Shown piece after piece: positions 7,787 to 16,466 of a stretch of 64,000 bases of DNA. Made by a program: the position numbers and the translations under genes. Numbering within the stretch: the stretch's first letter is position 1; each line of letters starts with the position of its first letter. Below the pieces are notes generated by a model that ran no database searches, was not told the DNA's origin, and was given only the letters and a program-made list of their open reading frames with translations. The DNA comes from Nonomuraea sp. PA05 (GTDB taxonomy: Bacteria; Actinomycetota; Actinomycetes; Streptosporangiales; Streptosporangiaceae): NCBI RefSeq assembly GCF_008086045.1, contig NZ_VSEY01000023.1:1-64000 (forward strand), given 5' to 3'.

Positions 7787-7806
7787 CTAGGTATCCCTGC
7801 ACCTAG
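7787..7806. promoter_or_regulatory. Candidate GntR operator
   Basis: CTAGGT and ACCTAG form an exact inverted repeat with an 8-base spacer just upstream of the GntR start codon. GntR proteins bind inverted repeats of this size and commonly repress themselves; assignment is inferred from position. Confidence 0.5.
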
Positions 7807-7819
7807 TGGCATAGAACAG

Positions 7820-7835
7820 CCATTGCCAGCAATGG
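7820..7835. promoter_or_regulatory. Second palindrome upstream of the GntR gene
   Basis: CCATTGC-CA-GCAATGG is an exact 7-bp inverted repeat, 46 bases upstream of the GntR start. It may be a second operator or the site of another regulator for the plus-strand gene at 8070. Confidence 0.4.
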
Positions 7836-8069
7836 GGCAGACAGCATAGGACAGGTTAAGATAGGTTGACGACATGCCGTTGATGAGCGATGGCCCAGGG
7901 CCGCCTCCAACTACAGCTTCATACCTGCTCCGGCCTGCCGCCCCGAGAGCGCATGCTGCATCTGGAGTTACCTCCTCGCTCATCAACGCCTGTTCATCGG
8001 TTCCGGCTTCAGCCGGAGAGCGAAGGCAAGACGCCGGGAGCCACATGGCCATGAAGGACGGTGAGCCCG

Positions 8070-8357
8070 ATGTCAGATGACTACGATTTCCACGGTACAC
8101 ACCCCGCCCCGCCCGACCCGGAGGCAGTGCCCGTGCGGTGGACGCCGGTTCAGCAGCGTGCAGAGCCAGCGCGCGTCAAGGACTACACCTGCGAATGTCT
8201 GTCGCTCGTCTTCGAGGACTGCCGGGCCGGCGGGCAGGGCTTCATTCGGCGCTACGACCGATCCGTCCAGCCCTGGGCCATCGCCGAGAGTCCACGGGTG
8301 CGGGCCAGTGAGGCAGAGATGCTGTGGCGACAGCTCATCAACGGAAAGGCGAGGTAA
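8070..8357 (+). CDS. Hypothetical protein, 95 residues
   Basis: The frame begins MSDDYDFHGTHPAPPDPEAV and ends with a helix SEAEMLWRQLINGKAR. A Pro-rich N-terminus is followed by a region with CECLSLVFEDCRAGGQGFIR (three cysteines over about 15 residues) and RYDRSVQPWAIAESPRVRA. GGACGG lies upstream at workable spacing; a GTG at 8061 is an alternative start. No membrane segment is visible. I do not recognise it. It may form a pair with the small gene at 8469, both lying divergently from the GntR regulator, a layout often seen for small regulator pairs in actinomycetes. Confidence 0.55.
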   Translation: MSDDYDFHGTHPAPPDPEAVPVRWTPVQQRAEPARVKDYTCECLSLVFEDCRAGGQGFIRRYDRSVQPWAIAESPRVRASEAEMLWRQLINGKAR

Positions 8358-8468
8358 GGACACACGGTCCGGCCTGCCGTGGTCGGCCGATCGAGTGGGC
8401 TGCTTGGCGGCCTGGCTTTACCTCGGTACGCAACCTGACTGACGCGTGGCGAGCAGGGAGGACAAGCA

Positions 8469-8654
8469 TTGAGCCCAGGACGTAACTGGCGTGAGGTCAA
8501 GGCGGAAGCACACCGGCTGTACCCCGAACTGGCCGACCCACAGCGGCAGGCCGTCGCCGCTGCGCAACTGGATGCCTACATCGCCAGCCACCGCCCCACG
8601 GACCTGCGCGAGTCTGTCGGTAAGACGCAATCCGAGGTGCGTGATCTGGATTAG
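8469..8654 (+). pseudogene. Truncated XRE/HigA-like regulator, N-terminal part only
   Basis: The 61-residue frame starts at TTG 8469 behind a strong AGGGAGG. NWREVKAEAHRLYPELADPQ and the following helix ending in LRESVGKTQSEV resemble the leader of actinobacterial HigA-like XRE antitoxins, in which a segment of the type LRxxxGxTQxxV begins the helix-turn-helix. Here a TAG stops the frame within that first helix and no continuation of the DNA-binding domain is visible in any frame. It is probably a remnant. An intact small protein of unknown function remains possible. Confidence 0.45.
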
Positions 8655-8840
8655 ACGGAAAATGGAACCGTCCGTGCTGGGCGGCCTCGCGGCTCAATCG
8701 GACGGATGTCGCCTACGCGAGGCTGCCAGATGGCAGCGCGGGGCGGAAAGGAACGCTTGAGTCGCGAGGACTGACCGATCGAACGGGTTGTCAGTAGGTT
8801 CCGACACCCGGCCAACGAGGCGGCGCGAGCGGGGTTTGAG

Positions 8841-8905
8841 CTGGGGCTTTGGGGGGCCGTGCCCCCCAATGTCACAGCCCGACCCGCATGGCGCGAAGCG
8901 CCCGA
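8841..8905. repeat. GC-rich hairpin repeat, copy 1
   Basis: TTGGGGGG (8849-8856) and CCCCCCAA (8862-8869) form an exact 8-bp stem around CCGTG, followed by TGTCACAGCC and then GCGCGAAGCGCC. The same series recurs about 88 bases downstream. Both lie at the 3' side of the minus-strand acyl-CoA dehydrogenase gene and could terminate its transcript. Confidence 0.75.
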
Positions 8906-8928
8906 GGCGGGAGGACCTCGCTTTTGGA

Positions 8929-8990
8929 CTGGGGGCTTGGGGGGCGGTGCCCCCCAATTTCACAGCCTGAGCTTCCTTGCGCGAAGCGCC
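8929..8990. repeat. GC-rich hairpin repeat, copy 2
   Basis: TTGGGGGG (8937-8944) and CCCCCCAA (8950-8957) surround CGGTG, followed by TTTCACAGCC and GCGCGAAGCGCC (8979-8990). This is a near copy of the element at 8841. The repeated order of hairpin, CACAGCC and GCGCGAAGCGCC marks a dispersed or duplicated element rather than chance. Confidence 0.75.
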
Positions 8991-9031
8991 TCCCTTGCGA
9001 AGACCATGCGTTTCCCCCGGACTCCCTAGGA

Positions 9032-10195
9032 CTACTTGAGGAGCTGACGGGCCATCACCATGCGCTGGATCTGGTTGGTGCCCTCGTAGATCTGGGTGAT
9101 TTTGGCGTCGCGCATCATGCGTTCCACCGGGAAGTCCTTCGTGTAGCCGTACCCGCCCAGCAGCTGCACCGCATCCGTAGTGATCTCCATGGCCGCGTCG
9201 GAAGCCGCGCACTTGGCCGCGCTGGACAGGAACGTCAGGTCCTTCTGCGGTTCGCCGTGCATGGCAAGCTCCGACTTCGCAGCCGCGTGGTACGTGAGCT
9301 GCCGCGCCGCCTCGAGCTTCATCGACATGTCGGCGATCATGAACTGCAGGCCCTGGAAGTCGGCCACGGCACGGCCGAACTGCTTGCGTTCCTTGACGTA
9401 GCCGATGGCGTAGTCGAGGGCGCCCTGGGCGATGCCGAGGGCCTGGGCGGCGATGGTGATGCGGGTGTGGTCGAGGGTGGCGAGGGCGGTCTTGAAGCCG
9501 GTGCCGGGGGCGCCGATCATGCGGGAGGCAGGGATGCGGACGTTGTCGAGGATGACCTGGCGGGTGGGCGAGCCCTTGATGCCGAGCTTCTTCTCCTTGG
9601 GGCCGAACGAGACGCCTTCGTCGGACTTCTCGACGACGAAGGCGGAGATGCCGCGCGCGCCGGCCGAGGGGTCGGTGACGGCCATCAGGGTGTAGTACTC
9701 GGAGACGCCGGCGTTGGTGATCCACATCTTGACGCCGTTGAGGACGAACGAGTCGCCGTCCGCGACCGCGCGGGTCTTCATGGCGGCGGCGTCCGAGCCC
9801 GCTTCGGGCTCGGACAGCGCGTACGAGAACATCGCCTCGCCCCTGGCGACCGGCGCGAGGTAGCGGGACTTGAGCTCCTCCGAGGCGGAGAGCAGGAGCG
9901 GGACCGTGCCGAGCTTGTTGACCGCCGGGATGAGGGAGGAGGACGCGCAGGCGCGGGCCACCTCCTCGATGACGATGACCGTGGCCAGTGCGTCCGCCCC
10001 GGCTCCGCCGTACTGTTCGGGCACGTGTACGGCGTGCAGGTCAGCCGCCACGAGCGCTTTGTAGACGTCCCAGGAGAACTCCTCGGTCTCGTCGATCTCG
10101 GCGGCGTGCGGTGCGATCTTCTCGTCGGCCAGGGCGCGGACCGTCTCCCTGAGCATGTCGTGCTCTTCGGCGGGCGCGTACAGAGGGAAGCTCAT
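9032..10195 (-). CDS. Acyl-CoA dehydrogenase
   Basis: The 387-residue flavoprotein would oxidise an acyl-CoA to the trans-2-enoyl-CoA, passing electrons to electron-transfer flavoprotein. It has the full family: an N-terminal helical domain, the FAD-binding YALSEPEAGSDAAAMKT and WITNAG segments in the middle, RKQFGRAVADFQGLQFMIAD in the C-terminal domain, and the catalytic glutamate E371 in TQIYEGTNQIQR. Length is normal for the short-chain-type family. ATG 10195 gives the expected MSFPLYAPAEEHDMLRETVR N-terminus. The gene is alone on its strand and divergent from the UDP-sugar dehydrogenase gene. Substrate chain length cannot be told. Confidence 0.93.
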   Translation of the reverse strand: MSFPLYAPAEEHDMLRETVRALADEKIAPHAAEIDETEEFSWDVYKALVAADLHAVHVPEQYGGAGADALATVIVIEEVARACASSSLIPAVNKLGTVPLLLSASEELKSRYLAPVARGEAMFSYALSEPEAGSDAAAMKTRAVADGDSFVLNGVKMWITNAGVSEYYTLMAVTDPSAGARGISAFVVEKSDEGVSFGPKEKKLGIKGSPTRQVILDNVRIPASRMIGAPGTGFKTALATLDHTRITIAAQALGIAQGALDYAIGYVKERKQFGRAVADFQGLQFMIADMSMKLEAARQLTYHAAAKSELAMHGEPQKDLTFLSSAAKCAASDAAMEITTDAVQLLGGYGYTKDFPVERMMRDAKITQIYEGTNQIQRMVMARQLLK

Positions 10196-10320
10196 GGAAT
10201 AGATACTAGGACGTCCGACCATCTTGTTACCAGTCAGTACGGTTTGCGAGGAGATGCAGGTGGCACGTAGGAGGTAGCGGGGGCCGGTAGCATGCCTGCG
10301 CGATCGAAAGGAGCTCCCTC

Positions 10321-11634
10321 GTGCCATATCGCCTCACGGTGATCGGGACCGGATATCTGGGTGTCACCCATGCGGCCTGCATGGCTGATCTCGGGTTCGA
10401 GGTCCTGGGCCTGGACGTGGACGCGGACAAGATCAACCGGCTCAACGCGGGCGAGCTCCCCATCCACGAACCCGGCATGGAGCCCGTGCTCCGCCGCGGC
10501 CTCGACTCCGGCAGGCTCCGCTTCACCTCCTCGTACGAGGAGGTCGCCGCCTTCGGCGACGTGCACTTCGTCTGCGTGGGCACCCCGCAGAAGCGCGGCG
10601 AGTACGCCGCCGACGTGACTTACGTGGACGCCGCCATCGAGTCCCTCGCCCCGCTCCTCGACCGCGAGTGCCTGATCGTCGGCAAGTCCACCGTGCCCGT
10701 CGGCACGGCCGAACGACTCGCCGACAAACTGGCCAGGCTCGCCCCGGCCGGCACCGAGGCCGAGCTGGCCTGGAACCCCGAGTTCCTGCGCGAGGGCTTC
10801 GCCGTCCAGGACACCCTGCACCCCGACCGCATCGTCCTCGGCGTGCGCAGTGAGCGGGCGGAGAAGATGCTGCGCGAGGTGTACGAGCCGCTGGGCGAGG
10901 TGCCAATCGTGGTCACCGACTTCGCCACGGCCGAGCTGGTCAAGACGGCCGCCAACGCGTTCCTGGCCACCAAGATCTCCTTCATCAACGCCATGGCCGA
11001 GGTCTGCGAGGCCGCGCACGCCGACGTGGAGCTGCTGTCGGAGGCGCTGTCGTACGACGACCGCATCGGCGGCCGGTACCTCAACGCCGGGCTCGGGTTC
11101 GGCGGCGGCTGCCTGCCCAAGGACATCAGGGCGTTCATGGCGCGGGCCGGCGAGCTGGGCGCCGACCAGGCGCTCACGTTCCTGCGCGAGGTGGACGCGA
11201 TCAACATGCGGCGCCGCGCCCGCATGGTGGACCTGGCCAGGGAGCTGGCCGGCGGCTCCTTCCACGGGTGCACCGTGGGCGTGCTGGGCGCGGCCTTCAA
11301 GCCGAACTCCGACGACATCCGCGACTCCCCCGCCCTCGACGTCGCCGTCACGATCGGGCACCAAGGCGGGCAGGTCACCGTGTACGACCCCATCGCCCTC
11401 GATAACGCCCGTAAGGCGCATCCCGAGCTGAACTACGGCACCTCGGCCGTCGAGGCTGTTCGGGGGGCGCACGTGGTGTTGCTGCTCACGGAGTGGCAGG
11501 AGTTTCTGCAGCTCGATCCGGTGGAGCTGGGGGCCGTGGTGGCGACCCGGCGCATCGTGGACGGCAGGAACGCGCTCAACGCCGAGATGTGGCGCTCCGC
11601 CGGATGGCACTACCGCGCACTCGGCCGTCCCTGA
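10321..11634 (+). CDS. UDP-glucose/GDP-mannose dehydrogenase family protein (UDP-glucose 6-dehydrogenase)
   Basis: The 437-residue enzyme has the N-terminal NAD-binding motif VIGTGYLGV (residues 7-15), the central domain with K208 in ELVKTAANAFLA and the catalytic cysteine C264 in GFGGGCLPKD, and the C-terminal UDP-binding domain with AAFKPNSDDIRDSPAL. It oxidises a UDP-hexose, most likely UDP-glucose, to the uronate for cell-surface polysaccharide. The start is GTG 10321 with AAGGAG seven bases before it. It is next to a GtrA gene two genes away, which also suggests envelope glycan work, but there is no operon link. Confidence 0.93.
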   Translation: MPYRLTVIGTGYLGVTHAACMADLGFEVLGLDVDADKINRLNAGELPIHEPGMEPVLRRGLDSGRLRFTSSYEEVAAFGDVHFVCVGTPQKRGEYAADVTYVDAAIESLAPLLDRECLIVGKSTVPVGTAERLADKLARLAPAGTEAELAWNPEFLREGFAVQDTLHPDRIVLGVRSERAEKMLREVYEPLGEVPIVVTDFATAELVKTAANAFLATKISFINAMAEVCEAAHADVELLSEALSYDDRIGGRYLNAGLGFGGGCLPKDIRAFMARAGELGADQALTFLREVDAINMRRRARMVDLARELAGGSFHGCTVGVLGAAFKPNSDDIRDSPALDVAVTIGHQGGQVTVYDPIALDNARKAHPELNYGTSAVEAVRGAHVVLLLTEWQEFLQLDPVELGAVVATRRIVDGRNALNAEMWRSAGWHYRALGRP

Positions 11635-11741
11635 CGGCCGCTCACGACGGCCGCCCATGAAGGTTGCTCGTGGCGGCTGCTCATGGCGGCCGCTCACCAC
11701 GGCTGCTCGCGGCGGCTGCTCATGAAGACTGCTCACGGCGG
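11635..11741. repeat. Degenerate short tandem repeat between two convergent genes
   Basis: About eight imperfect copies of a 10-17-base unit built on GGCGGCTGCTCA fill the whole gap between the UDP-sugar dehydrogenase stop and the GNAT stop. Units vary (GGCCGCTCAC, GGCTGCTCGC, GACTGCTCAC). It may have arisen by slippage and can form several weak hairpins that could end transcription from both sides. Confidence 0.6.
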
Positions 11742-12695
11742 CTATTGCAGGTGGCGGACCCACTGCGTCATGAGCGGGCGGTAGCCGCGCCGTGCCCAGA
11801 AAGGCGTCGAGAGCGGGTTCGGCAGCGCGTGATGCAGCAGCATGGTCGACGCGCCCTGCGAAGCCGCCGCGGCGTGCGCCGCGTCCGTGAGCGCCGCCCC
11901 GACGCCGCGCCCCCGTACTGACGGCTCCACGTACATGACCCCCAAGTACGTCACCGGCGCCTCGTTCACGGCGTGCGAGATCCATCCGGAACGCCCTGGC
12001 GGCTCCACGATGACGCACCCCACCGGCTGCCCCTCCGCCTCGGCCACCCAGCACCAGTTCAGCGGCAGGACCTCGCGCTCCACCGACTCCCTGAGCCGCT
12101 CGCTGGTGGACGCCCGCACGGTCACCCAGCCCCACTGCGCGTCGTACGCCACCAGCCGCTCGTACATCGCCGTCACCACGTCCACGTCGCCCGGCCGGGC
12201 TGGGCGAATGACCACGTCGTCGTCAGGAGCAGCATGAGTGCGGGGGTGGCGGGCGGCCGACGAGGCGTCGGGAGCGAGCCCTCCCACGGAGGGTGACACG
12301 ACGGGAGCGAGCCCCCGGACGGCCAGCGAGGTGATGGGCGCGAACCCGCGTACGGCCAGCGCCCGGACCGGGGCGGTGTCGCGGCTCGGCCACAACACGC
12401 TGAGCGCCTGCCCCGGCCGCCCGCCGCGCGGCATCGCCAGCCAGAGGTCGAGCAGCGCCCCCAGCGCCGCCTCGGGGTCGGGACCGGCGGCGCGGGCGCG
12501 CAGCCGGTGGACGACCAGCGGAGACCAGCAGGCCGGCAAGGTGTCGGGGTGCAGCCGGTCCACGGCGGCCAGGCCGATGGCGTCGGCCGTTTCGAGCCAC
12601 TCCTCGCCGCGCTTGGCGGTCAGCTCGTCCTGGCCGGACAGGAGGGGGTCGGCGGCGTACACGCGGGCGGCGTGCGCCTTGGTCGGGTCGTCCAT
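11742..12695 (-). CDS. GNAT family N-acetyltransferase with an extra N-terminal domain
   Basis: Residues about 160-317 form a GNAT domain: VVIRPARPGDVDVVTAMYER, the central VTYLGVMYVEPSVRGRGVGA with the acetyl-CoA-binding RGRGVG loop, and a C-terminal FWARRGYRPL. The first 110 residues are a helical region of unknown role, followed by a linker with repeated RGFAP/RGLAP/GGLAP segments (about residues 113-145). The acceptor substrate is unknown. The linker repeats (VRGFAPITSLAVRGLAPVVS) look like a slipped duplication at DNA level. The gene is convergent with the UDP-sugar dehydrogenase and stands 86 bases from purE. Confidence 0.82.
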   Translation of the reverse strand: MDDPTKAHAARVYAADPLLSGQDELTAKRGEEWLETADAIGLAAVDRLHPDTLPACWSPLVVHRLRARAAGPDPEAALGALLDLWLAMPRGGRPGQALSVLWPSRDTAPVRALAVRGFAPITSLAVRGLAPVVSPSVGGLAPDASSAARHPRTHAAPDDDVVIRPARPGDVDVVTAMYERLVAYDAQWGWVTVRASTSERLRESVEREVLPLNWCWVAEAEGQPVGCVIVEPPGRSGWISHAVNEAPVTYLGVMYVEPSVRGRGVGAALTDAAHAAAASQGASTMLLHHALPNPLSTPFWARRGYRPLMTQWVRHLQ

Positions 12696-12781
12696 GGCCG
12701 CACCCTAGCCGCCTGGATCCCCAGGAAAAAAGCCTTGCCCGCAACTCGGCCGCTTCCACGCTGAGTCGCCGGAAACCTCGC

Positions 12782-13273
12782 CTACAGCTCGGCGGCCTCC
12801 GCGCGGAGCCGCTCGCCCTTGGCGTACGCCTGCTCCTTCAACTCCCCCTGAAACCGCACCATCTTCTCCCGCAACCCAGCATCGGACGCGGCAAGAATCC
12901 GCACGGCGAGCAGCCCCGCGTTGCGGGCCCCGCCGACGGCCACGGTGGCGACCGGCACCCCGGCGGGCATCTGCACGATCGACAGCAGGGAGTCCATGCC
13001 GTCGAGGTACTTCAGCGGCACCGGCACCCCGATCACGGGCAGCGGGGTGACGGAGGCCAGCATGCCGGGCAGGTGGGCGGCGCCGCCCGCGCCGGCGATG
13101 ATGACCTGGACGCCCCGGTCGGCGGCCTGGCGGCCGTAGTCGATCATCTCGGTGGGCATGCGGTGCGCGGAGACCACGTCGGCCTCGAACGGCACCCCGA
13201 ACTCGGCGACCGCCTCCGCGGCGGCCTTCATGACCGGCCAGTCGGAGTCGCTGCCCATCACAATGCCAATCAT
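12782..13273 (-). CDS. purE: N5-carboxyaminoimidazole ribonucleotide mutase
   Basis: The 163-residue class I PurE converts N5-CAIR to CAIR in purine synthesis. It has the signature GSDSDWPVM near the N-terminus, the active-site SAHRMP and [14 protein letters not shown] segments and the PVIGVPVP strand, all at the usual positions. Its ATG overlaps the purK stop by four bases (ATGA), so PurK, which makes N5-CAIR, and PurE are translated from one message and act in sequence. The C-terminal tail is Lys/Glu-rich as usual. Confidence 0.96.
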   Translation of the reverse strand: MIGIVMGSDSDWPVMKAAAEAVAEFGVPFEADVVSAHRMPTEMIDYGRQAADRGVQVIIAGAGGAAHLPGMLASVTPLPVIGVPVPLKYLDGMDSLLSIVQMPAGVPVATVAVGGARNAGLLAVRILAASDAGLREKMVRFQGELKEQAYAKGERLRAEAAEL

Positions 13274-14418
13274 GTGTACTCCCCGGTCATGAGGTAGACG
13301 GCGGCGTGGCGGGCGCGGGCGCGGACCTCGTCGAGGTTGGAGCCGAGGGCGGTCACGTGGCCGATCTTGCGGCCCGCCCGCACCTCCTTGCCGTAGAAGT
13401 GCAGCTTGATGCCGGGGTCGTGGGCCAGCACGTGCTCGTACCGCTTGAACAGGTCGGGGTCGTCGCCGCCGAGCAGGTTGGCCATGACGACGTGCTGGGC
13501 GGTCATCCTGGGCGTGCCGAGCGGCAGGTCGAGGACGGCCCGCAGGTGCTGCTCGAACTGGGAGGTGGTGGAGCCCTCGATCGTCCAGTGGCCGCTGTTG
13601 TGCGGGCGCATGGCCAGCTCGTTGACGATCAGCCCGGTCTCGGTCTGGAACAGCTCCACGGCCAGCAGCCCGGTCACGCCGAGCTCGTTGGCGATCGTCA
13701 GGGCGATGCGCTGGGCCTGCGCCGACTGCTCCTGGTCGAGGTCGGACGCGGGGGCGATGACCTCGACGCAGATGCCGTCCTGCTGGACGGTCTCCACGAC
13801 GGGGTAGCTCACGCCCTGCCCGTGCGGCGAGCGGGCGACGAGCACCGCGAGTTCCCGTTCGAACGGCACGAACGCCTCGGCCATAAGCTCGACCCCGGTC
13901 GCGAACGCCTCGGCGACGTCCTCGGGGGTGCGGCAGACCCACACGCCGCGGCCGTCGTAGCCGCCGCGTACGGCCTTCAGCACGACGGGCCAGCCGTGCT
14001 CGGCGGCGAAGCGGGCGGCGTCGTCGGCCGTCGGGACCCGCGCCCAGGCGGGGCAGGGCGCGCCGATCCTGGTCAGGCGCTCGCGCATGACGGCCTTGTC
14101 CTGGGCGTGCACGAGGGCGTCGGCGCCGGGGTGCACGACGTAGCCGTTGGCGGCCAGGGCGCGGATGTGCTCGGTGGGCACGTGTTCGTGGTCGAAGGTG
14201 ATGACGTCGCAGCCCTTGGCGAACTCGCGGAGATCACCAAGATCGCGGTAGTCTCCGATGCGCGTGTCGACGATGACCCGGGCGGCGCTCTCCCCGGGGT
14301 TGTTGGCCAGCACCCGCAGCTCCACGCCGAGCGCGATGGCGGGCGGCTGCGACATCCTGGCCAGCTGGCCCGCGCCGACGATGCCGACGACCGGTCCGAT
14401 GGGGCTGTAGGAACTCAC
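13270..14418 (-). CDS. purK: 5-(carboxyamino)imidazole ribonucleotide synthase
   Basis: The 382-residue ATP-grasp enzyme carboxylates AIR with bicarbonate and ATP. Visible landmarks are [17 protein letters not shown] at the N-terminus, [17 protein letters not shown] for the ATP-binding part, [20 protein letters not shown] with metal-binding Glu and Asn, and [10 protein letters not shown] after it. The domain order and length are normal. Start [15 protein letters not shown] at 14418 is supported by the family alignment. It is the first gene of a purK-purE pair. Confidence 0.96.
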   Translation of the reverse strand: MSSYSPIGPVVGIVGAGQLARMSQPPAIALGVELRVLANNPGESAARVIVDTRIGDYRDLGDLREFAKGCDVITFDHEHVPTEHIRALAANGYVVHPGADALVHAQDKAVMRERLTRIGAPCPAWARVPTADDAARFAAEHGWPVVLKAVRGGYDGRGVWVCRTPEDVAEAFATGVELMAEAFVPFERELAVLVARSPHGQGVSYPVVETVQQDGICVEVIAPASDLDQEQSAQAQRIALTIANELGVTGLLAVELFQTETGLIVNELAMRPHNSGHWTIEGSTTSQFEQHLRAVLDLPLGTPRMTAQHVVMANLLGGDDPDLFKRYEHVLAHDPGIKLHFYGKEVRAGRKIGHVTALGSNLDEVRARARHAAVYLMTGEYT

Positions 14419-14720
14419 GCCAGGTGAGCTTACCGGGGCGGAACGACTGTCCAGAAAGCCGCCCCACCCGGTGACGAGGGCTGGACGGCCGTTCCGGGTC
14501 GCCCGGCGGGCAATGCCGCCCGGCGGGCACGACCGTCCAGCGTTCGCGTGCCCTCGAACTGCTCAGCAGCGTAAACCCTTTAAAGCGGGTATGTCGGATA
14601 TCAGATGAAGTTTCTGAAAGCCCATTTTCTGGGCTTTGTTCATCCCTCTGACACCCGTGCTCCAACATGGCCGGTACGCTGGGGGCGCAAGCTCGACTAG
14701 GGAAGGGACCGAGCAGAGAC
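14419..14720. other. Divergent intergenic region of purK and gtrA with a hairpin
   Basis: No gene is supported. The half near purK is GC-rich; 14570-14645 is clearly AT-richer and should hold the promoters. AAAGCCCA (14617-14624) and TGGGCTTT (14630-14637) form an exact 8-bp stem with a TTTTC loop followed by GTTC, which could be a terminator-like or regulatory hairpin. Confidence 0.5.
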
Positions 14721-15203
14721 GTGGACTTCGCCAGACGCCTCTACCAGCGGTTCTCGTCCCTCGTGCACGAGCTGGCCAAGTTCGGCAGTATCGGCGCCGT
14801 CGCCTTCCTCCTCGACACGGGCCTGCTCAACCTCTTCAACGTGGTCGTCGGCTTCGGCCCCCTGACCTCGAAGGTCATCGCGACGACGATCTCCACCACG
14901 TTCGCGTACGCGGGTAACAGGTTCTGGACGTTCCGGCACCGCGAGCAGAGCGGCCTGCGCCGCGAATACTTCCTGTTCTTCCTGCTCAACGGCATCGCCC
15001 TACTGTTCGGCATGCTGACGATCGGCTTCGCCACCTACACGCTCAACCTGCACGACGCGCTCAGCTTCAACATCGCCAACATTGTGGGCGTGGGGCTCGG
15101 CACGCTGTTCAGGTACTGGTCGTACAAGAAGTGGGTGTTTCTGGAGGCCACCGACCCGATCCCGGTCGAGCTGCCCGAGGGCGGCGTCAAGCAGGACCGC
15201 TGA
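14721..15203 (+). CDS. GtrA family integral membrane protein
   Basis: The 160-residue product has four membrane helices (about residues 17-40, 45-65, 82-105, 112-132) with the GtrA pattern: LAKFGSIGAVAFLLDTGLLN, FAYAGNRFWTFRHR after helix 2 and LFRYWSYKKWVF after helix 4. GtrA proteins move or help move lipid-linked sugars across the membrane for polysaccharide or arabinogalactan synthesis. GTG 14721 behind GGGAAGGGA was chosen; an ATG at 14667 would add 18 residues that look non-family. Its 3' end overlaps the convergent kinase gene by 17 bases. Confidence 0.88.
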   Translation: MDFARRLYQRFSSLVHELAKFGSIGAVAFLLDTGLLNLFNVVVGFGPLTSKVIATTISTTFAYAGNRFWTFRHREQSGLRREYFLFFLLNGIALLFGMLTIGFATYTLNLHDALSFNIANIVGVGLGTLFRYWSYKKWVFLEATDPIPVELPEGGVKQDR

Positions 15204-16464
15204 CCACCCGGTTCCTGCCCTCGTCCTCCGCGGGGCGCAGGAAGATGGCGAACGTCGCCGGGCGGCGCCGTACCAGCTCCAACCGGCCGCCGTCGGCGGC
15301 GGCCAGCGCGCGGGCCAGCGTCAGCCCGAGCCCGGTGCCTCCGCCGCCGCTGACGTTCCTTTCGAAGATTTTGGGGGCGATCTCGTCGGCGATGCCGGGG
15401 CCCTCGTCCGCGACCTCGACCACCACGTAGTTGTCGCCGCACGTGGTGGTGACGGTGACGGCGCCGCCGCCGTGCCGCAGCGAGTTCTCCAGCAGCGAGG
15501 CGACCACCTGGCCGAACCCGCCCGTGGTGGCCATCGCCTTCAGCCCGCGCGAGCCTTCGAGCTGCAGCGTGCGGCCCGCGTCCCGGAAGACCGGCTCCCA
15601 CTCGGTGATCTGCTGGACGAGCACCTCGTCGATCGCGACCGGCTCCGCCTGGGCGTGCCGCTGGCGGCGGGCGGCGGCCAGCAGCTCGTCGATCACGGCG
15701 GTGAGCCGCTCGGCCTGGACGATCGCCGCCTCCCCCTCCTCCCGCACCACGTCGGGCTCGGCCGCGGAGGCCACGATCTCCTCCAGGCGCATGGTGAGCC
15801 CGGTCAGCGGGGTACGGAGCTGGTGTGAGGCGTCGGTGGCGAACTCGCGTTCGCGCGTGAGCAGGTCGGAGATGCGGGTGGCGCTGCGGTCGAGCACCTG
15901 CGCCACGCGGTCGAGCTCGGGGATGCCGTAGCGGTGCTTGCTCGGGCGCGCGTCGCCCGAGCCCAGCCGTTCGGCGATCTTCGCCAGGTCCTGCAAGGGC
16001 AGCGTCAGGCGGCGCGACTGCACGACGGCCAGGCTCACGGCCACCGCCAGGGCGGCGCCGGCCAGGGCCACGATGAGCAGCAGGCGGGCCCGTACGTCCT
16101 GCTCGACCTGATCGCGGTCGCGGCTGATCCGCACGTAGACGCCGGTGTTGGTCTGGGCGTCCTCGGTCATCAGGTGACCGGACGGCGGGGGGTCGCCGAC
16201 GACGGTCACCCTCAGGGGGGTTCCGCGCTCCCAGATCTGGATGAACCTGCCCGGGTACTTTTGCTCCAGTTGCTGGGGGTCGAGCGGCGTCTCCTGGACG
16301 CGGGCGTACTCCACCTCTCCCACGAGACGCTTGGCTTCCGCCCCGAGCTCCTGAGCCGCCTCATCGACGATCAGACGGCTGACGACGACGCCCAGGGGGA
16401 CCCCCAGCAGCAGGACCGCGATGACCGCGACGACCAGGGTGGAGGAGAGCAGTCGGCGGCGCAT
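15187..16464 (-). CDS. Sensor histidine kinase of an OmpR-type two-component system
   Basis: The 425-residue protein has a membrane helix at about residues 5-29, an extracytoplasmic loop of about 95 residues, a second helix at about 128-148, a HAMP region, then the dimerisation domain with H214 in REFATDASHQLRTPLTGL and an ATPase domain with LLENSLRHG (N box), DEGPGI (G1) and GGTGLGLTLARA (G2). It would autophosphorylate and pass phosphate to the regulator encoded two bases upstream in the same operon. The loop shows no cysteine or metal-rich motif, so the signal is unknown. Confidence 0.93.
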   Translation of the reverse strand: MRRRLLSSTLVVAVIAVLLLGVPLGVVVSRLIVDEAAQELGAEAKRLVGEVEYARVQETPLDPQQLEQKYPGRFIQIWERGTPLRVTVVGDPPPSGHLMTEDAQTNTGVYVRISRDRDQVEQDVRARLLLIVALAGAALAVAVSLAVVQSRRLTLPLQDLAKIAERLGSGDARPSKHRYGIPELDRVAQVLDRSATRISDLLTREREFATDASHQLRTPLTGLTMRLEEIVASAAEPDVVREEGEAAIVQAERLTAVIDELLAAARRQRHAQAEPVAIDEVLVQQITEWEPVFRDAGRTLQLEGSRGLKAMATTGGFGQVVASLLENSLRHGGGAVTVTTTCGDNYVVVEVADEGPGIADEIAPKIFERNVSGGGGTGLGLTLARALAAADGGRLELVRRRPATFAIFLRPAEDEGRNRVVSGPA

Positions 16465-16466
16465 CC

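Noticed and set aside
7874-8080. A 68-codon plus-strand frame before the 95-residue gene
   Set aside because: Pro/Ala/Ser-rich, no ribosome site, overlaps the start of the better-supported gene.
8841-8990. Hairpins as insertion-sequence ends
   Set aside because: No transposase, no target duplications and the two copies are in the same orientation with no cargo.
11635-11741. CRISPR-like look of the repeat array
   Set aside because: Units are short, degenerate and lack unique spacers; no cas genes are present.
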